A stretch of DNA of 64,000 bases from Brachycybe producta (lineage: Eukaryota; Arthropoda; Diplopoda; Playtdesmida; Andrognathidae), in the NCBI GenBank assembly GCA_036925085.1, contig JAUPFP010000023.1:1687778-1751777 (forward strand), written 5' to 3'. Made by a program: the position numbers and the translations under genes. Shown one piece after another: positions 24,569-37,900 of this stretch. Below the pieces are notes generated by a model. That model had not been told where the DNA came from and searched no databases. It saw only the letters and a program-made list of their open reading frames with translations. Within the stretch, counting starts at the first letter, position 1; the number at the start of each line of letters is the position of its first letter.

Positions 24569-25860
24569 GATTTCTTGACGTTTCTAATACTATAATGAAC
24601 GTTTCGGGCACATTTTGTAAGCTCTGAAATGAATAAAACGATTTCAAACTGATCAATTTTCTGTGTCAGATTACAATCAAAATGACCTTGTAAACATGTA
24701 TGAAACTAACGAAAACATGCTTTATTTATTTACTTCTACATTAAAAAATAACAAAAACATAATAAAATTACAGAAAAGCTAACAATAAACGCATAAAAAC
24801 GACAAAAATTGAATAAAAAGCATTAATATTGTAGGTACCGCTTCCATTTCATTGATTTAAAAGCGAAGATACAAGTTACGCGACAGGACATCACACTTAC
24901 GAAGCCAAGCAAGGGTGATCTAACATGGCGGTAATACTCAACGACATATCGACAAAAAAGACGCCATGATGGATCACCATATAATGTCAACATGTGTCCT
25001 AAACCACGCCCCTATACTTCAATAACTTATTTAAAGAGGATTGTAAATGTACATACAAAACTGCGCCAAAAAATGTCCGATTTCAATACGAACCTTAATC
25101 GAGAATTGTTTGGAAAACATAACATTCTTTTGTAATATAAAATGTAACGATGCTGCGGTTTAACTGCCGCTATGTTGTTTCTTCGAAGGAATGATTTGTG
25201 ATGTGAAAGACAGACGTAGAAAATTAAAATCCATTTCGTTCAACTGCTGAAAAGAGACGAGAACAAAACGACGCCATCTTGAAACCCCACATCCGACGGC
25301 CTCTATAAATGTATCCATTCGCAATAATAAAATAGTTCCAATCGAAACACAACGCCATTAATGATGACAAAACTTTAATTTTATTTTAATATACATAATT
25401 CACACAAATAGTAACTATACTTCGTATAACTAACAAAAAAATTTCGAATAAGGATGTTTTTAATTTGTATATTTTCACTACGCATCTTCTGTTTGGATAC
25501 TAAGTGAAGCGGTTAATGAACAAGATGGAGATAACGGGATTTCTAAATGTTCATCCGCGTTCCCATAGACAAACCATAGCCACCTTACATACGGTATATA
25601 AGGTGGCTATGGACAAACATTATCTATTGAAAAATCATGTAGATTTTACGAAATAATAACAAAATTTTATATTTATTTTTGCGAATTTAATATAAAAAAA
25701 TTAAAATAAAATAATCTTAGGATAAAATAAAACCACACGGTTTCCATGTCATTTATTCATGAAACCAATGAATATATTTAATAAACACACAAATAACATC
25801 ATTTTTTATTTGAATAAAACAATTTTGTTGTTTCCTTCATTTTTTGTAGAATTTGCATGT
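24569..25860 (-). promoter_or_regulatory. Spacer between KMT2 start and SEC61G 3' end; likely KMT2 promoter and 5' UTR
   Basis: No coding signal. Upstream of the ATG (minus strand) a TATAG acceptor-like site at about 24585 suggests a leader intron. A YY1-like CAAGATGGCGTC lies on the minus strand at 25281-25270, and ATGGCG motifs occur in an imperfect inverted repeat with arms at 24913-24931 and 24961-24980. No TATA box stands out, as expected for a broadly expressed gene. Promoter status is inferred from position. Confidence 0.4.
25574..25612. repeat. Inverted repeat CCATAGCCACCTTA / TAAGGTGGCTATGG
   Basis: Arms of about 18 bp (one mismatch) around a short centre. The arm contains GCCACCTTA, the terminal word of the TTAA-flanked MITE family A, but in inside-out order, as if two ends abut. 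Confidence 0.8.
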
Positions 25861-26212
25861 TTAGGACCCTCTGAAACGATAAACAAGTTTTTAATTAAAA
25901 AATTGAGAGACACAAGAACAGAAAACACGAGAAAGAAACTTACACAATGATGTTATTGATGGGAATGTGAATAAGTTTGACAAAGAAACCGATAAAACCC
26001 ATAATAGCAAATCCGATAGCTGTTGCCTTTGCAATCTGTTGAAATTCTATAAAGAGAACGACAAAAAATATGACAAACGAAGGGTTTAAAGGGTTAGAAA
26101 GTGTCTTAAAAAAAGAACCTTTCATGTCCGGTTTTGTACATCTTTTCACCAAACGAAGCGAATCCTTGGCGAATTTCACACCTGGTTCAACGAATGTGGT
26201 CACTTGATCCAT
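25861..26212 (-). CDS. SEC61G: Protein transport protein Sec61 subunit gamma, 68 aa
   Basis: Small tail-anchored subunit of the Sec61 translocon in the ER membrane, which clamps the channel and is needed for co-translational import. Exons 26119-26212, 25944-26046 and 25861-25870; the last coding exon is 10 nt and supplies GGGTCCTAA. The protein starts [20 protein letters not shown], has the conserved cytosolic helix LVKRCTKPD and a C-terminal membrane helix ([20 protein letters not shown]) ending [10 protein letters not shown]. Length equals the animal norm of 68. The usual KPDRKEF motif reads KPDMKEF because exon 1 ends ..GACATGAAAG. A 5' UTR intron is likely: donor CAG|GTATGT at about 26274, acceptor TTAG just before the ATG. 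A tttatt near 25751 would give AATAAA on the coding strand. Confidence 0.95.
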
Positions 26213-26859
26213 TTCTAACAGTAATAAACAATTATTTTATGCAAAAATACAAACAAAAATTCAATAAAACATACCTGAAATTAAAAGATAGACGTGGCAG
26301 AGCAGAAGAAACCTTTAGAAAGAAAAATGCGCACGGACGTGACTGACAGCGAAAGTGGCGCCACAAAACAGTAGTTAACAGCATTAAAATAACGGAAGTA
26401 CGTCATATGAATAATAAAAACGCGGGAAATTAAAACTAAAAAAATTTCCTAGATTGAGAGAATTAGAAGCCAAGAGGAATAAGTAAAACTTTTATTTAAA
26501 AAACAAATGCAGAAAAGTTGTAAATTTTGTCAATAAATAATAAAAAAAAATGTGTTGAACAAGAAAAATAAATGAAAACGTTTGCTCATTGCTGGTATAT
26601 AGCGTCAAAACATAGAATAATAATATTGATCTAAGGGAGGTTTCTTTCTTTGAACTCAATTTAGTTGGAAACATTACTTTTGTCACTTAGTCCACTTGGC
26701 TTCTAAGTCTCTCATTTAACCTGATATTACCTATTGAAACTAATATGTAAAACAATAAAAACATAAATTGGAAATTGTTTATAATTTAATGCCTTTTCAA
26801 TTCAATATATTTACTACTAGATTTTACATGGGTGTAAAAGCATTTCGAGCTCTTATTCT

Positions 26860-26950
26860 GCTTTTCAGAAACCAAATTAAGAGAAACTTGAAAGTGTTTT
26901 AGAAACTAGAAGGGTAGTTCAAATAATTTGCAACGAATTATATTCAAAAT
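26860..26950. mobile_element. Partial family B MITE arm
   Basis: One arm only: TTGAAAGTGTTTTAGAAACT followed by AGAAGGGTAG, preceded by CTGCTTTTCAG as in full copies. The mate arm is missing. Lies between SEC61G and the trypsin-like gene. Confidence 0.65.
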
Positions 26951-27039
26951 GTACAAAAAATAAGTTAAAAAAACAACTGCTAAAAGTATATATAAAATAA
27001 GACAATATTATTATTTCAATCTGAAAAATATCTTAATAA

Positions 27040-29439
<2,400 letters not shown>

Positions 29440-29508
29440 TTTTAAAATTCAATTTGTTCAAAGTGTAAATATTTAATAAACTTTTGAATAACTTGAAGGA
29501 ATATTTCT

Positions 29509-29517
29509 CCTTTTATA
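29509..29517 (-). promoter_or_regulatory. TATA box of the trypsin-like gene
   Basis: TATAAAAGG on the minus strand, about 70 nt upstream of the ATG at 29439, a normal distance for a short leader. It suggests a focused, tissue-specific promoter. Confidence 0.65.
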
Positions 29518-29519
29518 CA

Positions 29520-30388
29520 ATTTTAAACTTTTATTGTGCTACTTAATTAATCTCAATCTTTTTCTTAGATGTCATGAAAAGAATCGATTGAGTCTAATCA
29601 TAGTTGAAGACGTTTGGATGTAAAAATGGGGAATCTATTAAAATAAACATTGATTATAAAAGTTATAACAACCTGGTTCAATTGCACAAAATTTAGATTA
29701 TTTTATTGATATAAATTTCTTGACGTATCATCAAATATAAGGTCAGTTATTTAAAAAATAGTCTAAAATAATTAATTTCAACGAATAAAAATAGTTTTTG
29801 GTGGTAATGGTAATAGTTAGGCATCAAATTGATCTATATCAGCTTATCAGAGGTTCTTAAACTGGGGTTGCCATAAAAATGTTTGTAACGATCGACTTAA
29901 GCGAGGAGCAAAATATATTTCGTTTCTATTCCAATTTATTTAAATGTAAATTTCATATAGTTTCAATTTCATTTTCGATTTCAACTTCAATTACACTTTG
30001 ACTAAATTTCAATTTGTTTAAATTTCAATTCAATGCATTTTCAAACATTCCACAAACAAGCCAAATATTGCGGTTCTCACTTCAATAAAAAACACCGATC
30101 TTTCATATAGTAAGAATTCATTGTGAAGCAATGAAAAACTTTTTGTAAGCTAATAATAATAAGTTTTACCCATTATTTGTAAAGAAATTTTTCCCGGAAA
30201 ATCTTTTCGATGAAAAGGAGAGGGGAGTAGTCAGACTGCTAAAGTTTAAGAACCTCTGATCTATATTGATTCTTCATTATTTTGTGGAATTAATTATTGT
30301 AGAATATTTTCTAAAAAATGAAATTATAATTCTTTTTTTTATTAATAGTCGCTTTTCATTATTCTAAAATGGTTCAATCAATCAGATT
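29520..30388. other. Spacer between the two proteases
   Basis: AT-rich and without genes. A related word pair (CAGAGGTTCTTAAACTGGGG at about 29848 and AAAGTTTAAGAACCTCTGAT at about 30241) forms a terminal inverted repeat of about 15 bp around a 400-bp segment, characteristic of a hAT-like MITE with CAGAGGTTCTTAAAC ends (about 29848-30260). Confidence 0.5.
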
Positions 30389-33267
30389 TTAAGTTTCAGT
30401 CTTATGATCATTAATCCAATTTATAAAGTAGGATACTTCCATCAGAACAGAAGGATGTGGATCAGAACAACCACCACCCCAGGATACAATACCAGAAATA
30501 TAATAGCTATCACTTTCAGAGTCAAATGAGATCATTGGTCCTCCAGAATCACCCTTATAATTATTAATAATAATAAAAAAAATGAATTTATTTAAACCAA
30601 TATCAAAAACCTGGCTGAATTTTAAATTACCTGGCATGGACCACTATAACCAGTTGCGCTTGCATCTCCAGCACATATCATGGAATCAATTATTTTGCCT
30701 GGATAAGTCCGATCACAATCATCATCAGAAATGACTGGAAGATCAATTTCTTGTAGAGCAGTAGAAAATTCACCACCTAGTATTGTTTTTGAAATTTAAA
30801 ATTATATATAAAAACTGATTTTAATTGAAATTCAATTTTGTTAAGGTGGTTGATTCGATATTAATTTTGTTTGTGTCCCCTCGAATGGCGCCACTGCAGT
30901 GGCTAATGTTCTTATAGGAGGTATCTTCCCCCCACCGGCAGTTTTGAGAAAATTTAATATTTTTCAAGTGTACGGTTTTCAGGAAAGAGATAACGAAAAA
31001 ATATTAAAGTGTTTTAGAAACTAGAATAGTTATTGATAATGCTAAAAGTATTTTCATGATGATATATTTTAAAATAAACTTTTTAGAACCTTTTGAAAAA
31101 AGGGGGTCATTTTAACAAACTGCCATAAAATGTTTATTTTTTAAGATATTGGCTTGAAAAAACTTTTAACATAATCATTTACCATTTTATTTCTGAAAAC
31201 AATTTGGATTTCTTCATAATGTTTTTTTTTTCTAACAAAAATGTTTGCTATACGTTTAAGCAATTTTTACAAAAATGTCTATAGAGCTTAACATTAGCCA
31301 CTGCAATGACACCATCCGAGAGGACAAAAACAAAATAAATATCTATTCGGCCACCTTAATAAATCCATGAGTTAAAAAACCTTCTTGAACTGCACCCCAT
31401 CCAGTTATAGTAGCAGTTCCAGTTGTTTCTTGTGTAGATTCTGGCAGACAAACTGGTTCCACGTATTGTCCAAAAGTGAAAGCACTCGCTAATTTAACGA
31501 GAGCCACATCATTCCGTCCTGTACTCCTGTAAACACAAATGTTTTAAAAAGAAATTACATCATATAAATGTAACCTGGTATGTATAGCGAACTCTGGTTA
31601 GACTGTCTTTCAGGTGAAAAATTTGAAAGTTTTTTTAGAAACTAGAAGGGGTAATTTCATGTTAATATATTTTAAAATACGTGAGTTTGAAATTGACCCA
31701 ACTTTAAGCAGACTATGCTTAAGAGGCTATCTGCATGGATAAGTTGAAGAAAATAAGCAGTAGATGGCGCCAGTATCTCTATTAATATATTTTCCTATAG
31801 TCTAAATAAAAAAAAATCAGATTATGATGATGCAATATCTGGTAATGCCGTTTAACACGGTGTTAAAATCTCTCTTTTCACACAATTATTTTTGAAACGT
31901 AATTTAAAGTACAATAAGCACTCAAATATTCTGTTAATCCACAGATAATTTTGCAAAACCTAGTTATGGTTTTTTAACTTTTTTTCTATTTTTAAAATAA
32001 TTCTGAAAATAGCATACATACTAATTTCCATAGACAATTAGAAGCGAACTGTTCGTCTATGGAAATTAACGTGTTTGCTATTTTCAAACTTTCTTTAACA
32101 ATAGAAGGAATCATAACTAGGTTTTGCAAAAGTATCAGTGGATTCAGAGAATATTTGAGTGTTTATTGCACTTTAAATTACGATTCAAATTCATCATACT
32201 GATTTTTTTTCATGCCGATGATATTTAGTTTCTAACATACCTTACTTTAAATTTCCCTTTAGTGTTGCTTCTCAAATGTAGAATAACCAGAGTTCGAAAA
32301 TCAGTTGTTCATAAAACATATTCACCTACTTTTTATCAGAAGAAACCTTTAAAAAAAACTCAAAAGCTTGTTTTATAAACTAAAATATTTTTCATGAGAA
32401 TATATTTTTAAGAATAACAAAGTTTGAAGATTCTCAGATTCCCATATATAATAGTTTCTTTTAACGATATTATTACAACAAAAAAACACGTAGCATATTC
32501 AACTTTTATACTTTTTTCAAACATACTTTGAATTTTTTTCTTCTAGTTCCTTTTGTAAAAAAAAAATGCGTTTACGTTTGTTACCAAAAATGCTTATGCA
32601 AATCAGAAAATCAACCAATAATAAGTAAATTTGTAATTTACTCATTAAAATCTTCATGCAGTATGTATTCACTAGCTGTAATTCTTTGCTCAGTTTCACC
32701 ACTTTGAGTTAAGTCGATAATTCCACCCACAACTTGAAATTCACCATTTCTCAATGAAGCGCTTAAATACAGAAATAAATTCTAAGAATTATTTTTCATT
32801 TATGGATTAATTTCAAAATATTTATACCCACTTTGATAATGATTTATAATGATCAGGAGTAAAACAATGTGCTGCAGTTAACACCCAATATTCATCAATG
32901 ATTGTACCACCGCAAAAATGATTGTAACCATTATCATTGCTATATTGAAGGGAAACCTATGCGAATAATGCAAATTATACATTTTTGCTTAAATTGTATT
33001 GTAGGTACATAATACTTTTGAATAATACCTGCCACGGAAATTCGCCTAATTGTGCATCGTGACCACCAACTATATAAAGATGTGGAAAGGTATCATGCTT
33101 TTTACCACATTCTTGACCATAACATCCTAATTACATAAATTTAACATGTTAATAACATATAATTTTAAATTAAACCATATTCAAATAAAATAACGAAAAG
33201 TAGACCAACCAATGCTAACCAATAAAATGAAACTAAAAAAATGGATTAACATTATCCGATTAAACAT
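30389..33267 (-). CDS. Secreted S1 serine protease with non-trypsin pocket, 285 aa
   Basis: Seven exons: 33210-33267, 33029-33126, 32832-32956, 32642-32761, 31381-31526, 30631-30776, 30389-30553 (858 nt, phases close). A hydrophobic signal ([15 protein letters not shown]) precedes a short Cys-containing propeptide and [15 protein letters not shown] at Ile38. Triad: His82 in LTAAHC, Asp140 in RNDVALV, Ser234 in GDSGGP. The residue at chymotrypsin position 189 is Gly228 (GPCQGDSGGP), so an elastase- or chymotrypsin-like preference is more likely than trypsin-like. The residue before IVGG is Tyr (PHLY|IVGG), not Arg/Lys, which is unusual for zymogen activation. It is a tandem paralogue of the upstream-coordinate protease (same exon phases at the GDSGGP exon). 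Introns are swollen by nested MITEs. Digestive or secretory role is inferred. Confidence 0.85.
30841..31359. mobile_element. TTAA-flanked MITE, family A
   Basis: Starts TTAAGGTGGTTGATTCGATA and ends CTATTCGGCCACCTTAA, with TTAA on both sides. Subterminal parts match inverted (TTTTGTTTGTGTCCCCTCG versus CGAGAGGACAAAAACAAAAT). The interior contains the family B core GTGTTTTAGAAACTAGAAT. TTAA target duplication suggests the piggyBac superfamily. Lies in the intron 5 of the second protease, about 20 nt from the exon donor. Confidence 0.8.
31585..32325. mobile_element. Family B MITE split by a nested fold-back element
   Basis: The left arm (CTCTGGTTAGACTGTCTTTC, then GAAACTAGAAGGGG) lies at 31585-31735 and the right arm (TTAGTGTTGCTTCTCAAATG, AGAATAACCAGAGTTCGAAA) at about 32220-32325. 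Between them sits an unrelated ~300-bp palindrome (31889-32188). Confidence 0.7.
31889..32188. repeat. ~300-bp near-palindromic fold-back
   Basis: The left half runs TTTGAAACGTAATTTAAAGT .. AAAACCTAGTTATGG .. AATTTCCATAGAC and is mirrored by GTCTATGGAAATT .. CATAACTAGGTTTTGCA .. ACTTTAAATTACGATTCAAA around a short centre near 32045. Arms of about 140 bp with scattered mismatches. No ORF. Confidence 0.85.
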
Positions 33268-34656
33268 TGTTTGAAAACCGTTGCTTTGATTTTGAAAACA
33301 AATAATAAAACTCTTTAAGAAAACAATTGTGACAAGACAATATAGGATACACAATTATTTATACATTTGTAAAAAGTAATTTTAAGATTTTTTTTCTTAT
33401 CAATAATCAAATTTGATAAAAGCTTTTCTTCTTAATCAATGATACAATGGGAAAAGGCGCAAGGCGCTCATGACGCCATCGGGATAAAAACTAGTAAATA
33501 CATAAATAGATAACATGACTAGAATAGTTTATCAGTAATCATTTTTATATTACTTATTAAACATTTAAAAGACAGATATAAAAAACAATCAAAAATTAAA
33601 AAAAAACTATTCAGTAACAGTAAACAATTTAAACCAACAACATATTTATAATCAAAATTTTAAAATGCAATTTAACAGTTAAAATTTTAGTAATGTTTTG
33701 CAATAAATGCACTCATCAAATTAATCAAATGATGTTTAATATTTCATTTGTTTAAAACAGAAGATTAATTATCAAAACTGCTGATATGCATGTATAAAAT
33801 GTCAATATTTTATATGGAATTTAATGCTAGTTTAAATCAAAATAAGATAAAATAAAAACTAGAAATGCAACTTAATCAGAAAGACTACTTTAGAAGGCCT
33901 ACTTTAATTTTTGAAATTATATATTTTATAAAAAAGATTATTTTATTCACATCGTTTATTTTATTACTCTTAAATAAATTGTTTTATATAATCTGTTTGT
34001 TTATTAATTTTAATTGTTGTCTACTGAAATAATAATTCTGAAATAATATTTATATTATTTATCAATGTATCATACTATCCCTAACATTTAATTTCACGGC
34101 TTCCGTAGTTGTCAGCAATCAAGGGAAGCGTTGGCGCCAAAGTTTGAATTTTTCTTTTAAAGTCAATTTGGTTGCACACATGACACTTCTTCAAGAGTAA
34201 AACTACTAAAAACGATGTCATTACACATATTTCACCCAAGGACGGATTTATAATATAAATAATATAAATATTGATATAAAAATATAAAATAAAATTATTA
34301 AAATGCTGTTGTTAGTCACTAAAAAAATGCGCCGAAAAGTTTCAAATTATCAGCGGCGGCTTTTATTTTTACCTTTGTGAATTGCAAGCATCATGATGTC
34401 ATATTCTTGAAGAAGAATATTCATGTTGAAGACGTACCAATATGGCGCAGAAAATATATCTGATTGTAGTAAAATCGCCATATTGGGTAATCCCTTCCAG
34501 TTATCATTTTAAAAGGTAAATGTTTCAACTTATGGCTACAAATACATTCATGAATGCCTCTTCTATGAAGTTCTTCCTTGTTATTTGTTCTCTATTGAAC
34601 ATTTGTTGTTGTTACCGATAGAAATGTACGAACTTTGATGTTTTTATCTGATTACA
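33268..34656. other. 1.4-kb divergent spacer
   Basis: Separates the minus-strand protease from the plus-strand membrane-protein gene. TATAAATA on the minus strand at 33363-33356, about 90 nt upstream of the protease ATG, is a probable TATA box. An inverted repeat (ACCAATATGGCG at about 34436 and CGCCATATTGGGT at about 34476) lies 170-220 nt upstream of the plus-strand ATG. Otherwise AT-rich and featureless. Confidence 0.5.
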
Positions 34657-37153
34657 ATGTTGTTGTACTTGACTTCAACCCTTCTAATTATCGGTAAGTC
34701 TCTGTTTCACTGCTAGACAACAATTTAACGAATAAAACTGATTAATACGAAACCGTTTCAACTGGTTTTTAAGTCAATTTCGAGTCAGTTTTATGTCGAT
34801 TTCGCAATCCACTTTCGACGTTTTATATCTGTAATGACCTTGTAAGGGGGGTTCTAAGGCACAAATTCAAGAACGAAACTTGGCAGTCGAACTCTTTTAG
34901 CAGGGTTTCAACACAGAAAAACTCTATTCAAAGACACTCAATAAAACAAGGTTTTCCTATGTTGAAACTGTGATCGGAGGGTTCAAGGCGAATTTCAAAA
35001 TGCTGAGTTTCTTTCTTGAATTTGGTCCTATGTCCGGTTTCAATTGTTTCTCTTTTATCTTCCTCAAGGAATAACTGACGTTTGGTGCCATAACACAGAG
35101 AATTCTATGAAAGATGCTTGTGATTCTTGGGGTAAAATGCGTCAGATGGTCGAAAAAGACGAACGATTTGTCAAAATGCTTTGTACGGTTAATAACAACT
35201 GTATTGGAATGAGTTGTACGGGAAAGAATGGCGTAAGTGTTAGAACTATAAGAAGTTGATCGTTGACTTTAAAAAATAAACTTTTATTTTTCCAGAATAT
35301 GATCGGTACGGTCGAAACTTACGTACAACACTGCACGAAACCAGTTAGCCTCGTAGTCATCGCAAGCATTCCTCAGTTAAATTACAATTTGACTCACACA
35401 TTGTTCGATGGTGACAGCGTTCCCGTGTTTCAACGTGGCGTTGGTACGAGCACCGATGATGTTCGAATGCGGATTAGCTTACAGATAAAAGACGATTCGA
35501 CGTTACTCGTCAGTTTTTCTATCGTCAAGAACGGACAAAGCATTGTAGATGATATACATAATCAAATAATAAAGTTACCTCCATGTAGTGAACTCGACAA
35601 GATCTTAGTCGGTGAACGACCGTTAGCAAGTGGGCCGTTAATCGAAGCTCTGAAGCGAAAAGCCGATACAGGTTCTCGAGATATTTCTTTAATCAACCTA
35701 TTAAGATGTAACCAGAGGAAATTTTAGACGCAAATTCATAGAGATTAAGGTCATTATTGCTTTTTAGAAGCAACTTTTAAACAAAATTCAAAGTTTAATT
35801 AAAATTATAAGTGTTAATAAATTCAATAATAATATTTTCATGATGATATCACTGAAAAAAAGTTTTGAAAAGGCAATTATCCAGTTTTTTCACTTTCAGT
35901 TAGAGAAAAATGTAGATCAAGAGCCTTGGTTCTAAGCAGTTCATTTTCACAGCCCTTCTGAAACGGCGGCACTGAACAAGCGCCAAATGGAACAAATGTT
36001 AAATTTATTAAGCGTCAAACCGCCATATTAACCTTAACTAAAACTAGCAAAAATAGTTATCATTTAGCTTTAGCCTCCAAGTTTTAACCTGCAGAGTGTT
36101 ATATAGGGGTAGGATAAGGAATAAGATGAAAGGTAGTACATAGAGGCTAACATGAACCAAAATCTTTTCAAAAATAATGTGATGCCTCAATCTATAAAAC
36201 TGAATAAGTGCCAAGCTTATTCAGTGTTTGTCAGTCATCACATACGGGACGGCATTCATGTAAAAAAGGCTATTTTTATATCAATAATACAATATTTGAG
36301 CAATCGTATAATTTTGAAAATGAACGTGGCAAGTTCCTCAAGTGAAACTTCAAAAGCGTTTAGAAGACGTGCCCAGTAGCTACGTTGCCATGTTCGAAGG
36401 AAGATTTTCTCCGGTTACATCTTACTAACATTAAAATCGGCTCGTAATAGTCTTTTTTTACCATAAAAAACAGTCAAAATTGATCAGGAAGACGAATCTA
36501 AAGTTGTTCTCGGAACAGTGACCACCGGTAAATGTTAAAAAAAAAAAAACATCGAAAAGCTCGGAAGTCATTACATAACTTCACCTCTGCTCTCTCTTTT
36601 ATAGATGGTAAAGAGTGTAATACGGAAGAGTTAGAAGGTTGTGGGTTCGGAGAAACTTGCGAGCAAACGGACCCAAAGAGTTCTAGAGGAATTTGCAAAT
36701 GTATGGCGAATTATCATCGCGATACGATGGGTAACTGTGAATTAAATCCAAATGTGCCTTCGACAACCGGTTTGTATTAGTTTCATCTCGAGTTCAAACT
36801 GAACTAAACTACAAACTCTTAACAATTCTTTTACTTTTGAAGCTGATCCAAATGCTGCAGCACATCGCAGCGACGATGGTAAAAATTGAATTGAAAAAGA
36901 AAGAACCATATTTTGTTTGTTAACTTAAAATATTGTTTTTGTTTCAGATTCTGGAGATGAATTGGAAATAATCATTCCAATCGTCATCTTGATCGTTTGC
37001 ATAGTTTCTCTGGCCTTTTTTGCTTACAGGTATCGTTGGGTTCCTCGATTGCGATCTCGATTTCAACAAACGAGAACGTACGAAGAGATGGTCATCAACG
37101 GAGAAGATATTGCCGAAAACCATGGACATTCCCTCACGAATCCAACCGCATGA
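34657..37153 (+). CDS. Unidentified type I membrane protein with one EGF-like module, 376 aa
   Basis: I do not recognise this family. Probable exons: 34657-34693, 35069-35232, 35296-35707, 36343-36413, 36488-36527, 36605-36769, 36843-36878, 36948-37153 (phases close; the ends of exons 3 and 4 are the least certain, with an alternative exon 3 donor at 35672). Exon 1 is a signal peptide (MLLYLTSTLLIIG). The mature protein has a Cys-rich start (CHNTENSMKDACDSWGKM, LCTVNNNCIGMSCTG), then a beta-rich stretch (PVSLVVIASIPQLNYNLTHT) with an N-glycosylation site. Exon 6 is an EGF-like module: six Cys from ECNTEELEGCGFGETC to CKCMANYHRDTMGNC. Exon 8 has a membrane helix (IIIPIVILIVCIVSLAFF) and a short cytoplasmic tail with RYRWVPRLRSRF and a Tyr motif TYEEMVI, possibly for sorting. 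The domain order suggests a surface or endo-lysosomal receptor; no function is claimed. Confidence 0.75.
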
Positions 37154-37167
37154 GTTTTTAATTGTTT

Positions 37168-37173
37168 AATAAA
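37168..37173 (+). terminator. Polyadenylation signal AATAAA
   Basis: AATAAA 15 nt after the stop codon of the membrane-protein gene, implying a very short 3' UTR. Not tested against transcript ends. Confidence 0.6.
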
Positions 37174-37479
37174 AGCGGGAATAATTGTTTAAAATGAAAA
37201 TCAATGAAACACACATTTTTAAATCTTAATTCAGAAGTTGCTAAGAACGTTTCTTTTACTTTTTTTTTATAACTGGAAATATCGATAATACTTTGCTCAA
37301 AAAAACGAGTTTTAGTATTAACTACACACGTTTCAGTTTTTCCTTTCTTTTTTTGTTAATATAGTAAATAATTAATATATGATGTATATTTTTGGTGAAA
37401 GATGTTTTTCAAGTTGAAATCAAGTTATTTTTATGTTTTTAAATGGAATTTATCGATTAAGAGCGTTCATATGTAGACA

Positions 37480-37900
37480 AGATACATTTAGTGGTCCAGT
37501 TAGACTGCAAAAAATAAGTCTTAAAACGACTACCGACAGCTGTGCTGCGGTGGAAAATGTCCCAACCTATACACAAGAGCGGCTACTCAGCCACTAACGT
37601 ACTGCAGTCGTCAGACTTTGGTCGGTTTCCGCCACTGATGACATTGTAACATCTCTACGATGAAAACAACAAAATTGTTTGCTCGTCGGTCGTATTTTTT
37701 CCGAATGGCAGCCGAGACCGTTCCTGCCACCTGTTACGACCACTTTATGCAGTTCACTCAACTACACTAAGACTGCTTCTCAACCAATAGCACTCGACTC
37801 GAGTGGTTGGTTTCGGCCACGCGCCAACCACTTTTTGCAATCCAACTCGACCACTAAAAGTCGCTCGTTTGTGACCTGAAGAGTCGTTGAAAGTCGTATC
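37480..37900. mobile_element. Old repeat related to the pogo-like element at 51125-51726
   Basis: Shares blocks with the later element in the same order: CCGAATGGC, GACCGTTCCTGCC, ACGACCACTTTATGCAGTTC, CAACTACAC and CAACTCGACCACT. The termini are decayed. GC content is higher than in the surroundings. Confidence 0.55.

Noticed and set aside
36152-36379. 75-codon plus-strand frame as an exon of the membrane-protein gene
   Set aside because: It is in a different frame from VKLQKRLEDVPSSYVAMFEG, which alone joins in phase to the following exon.
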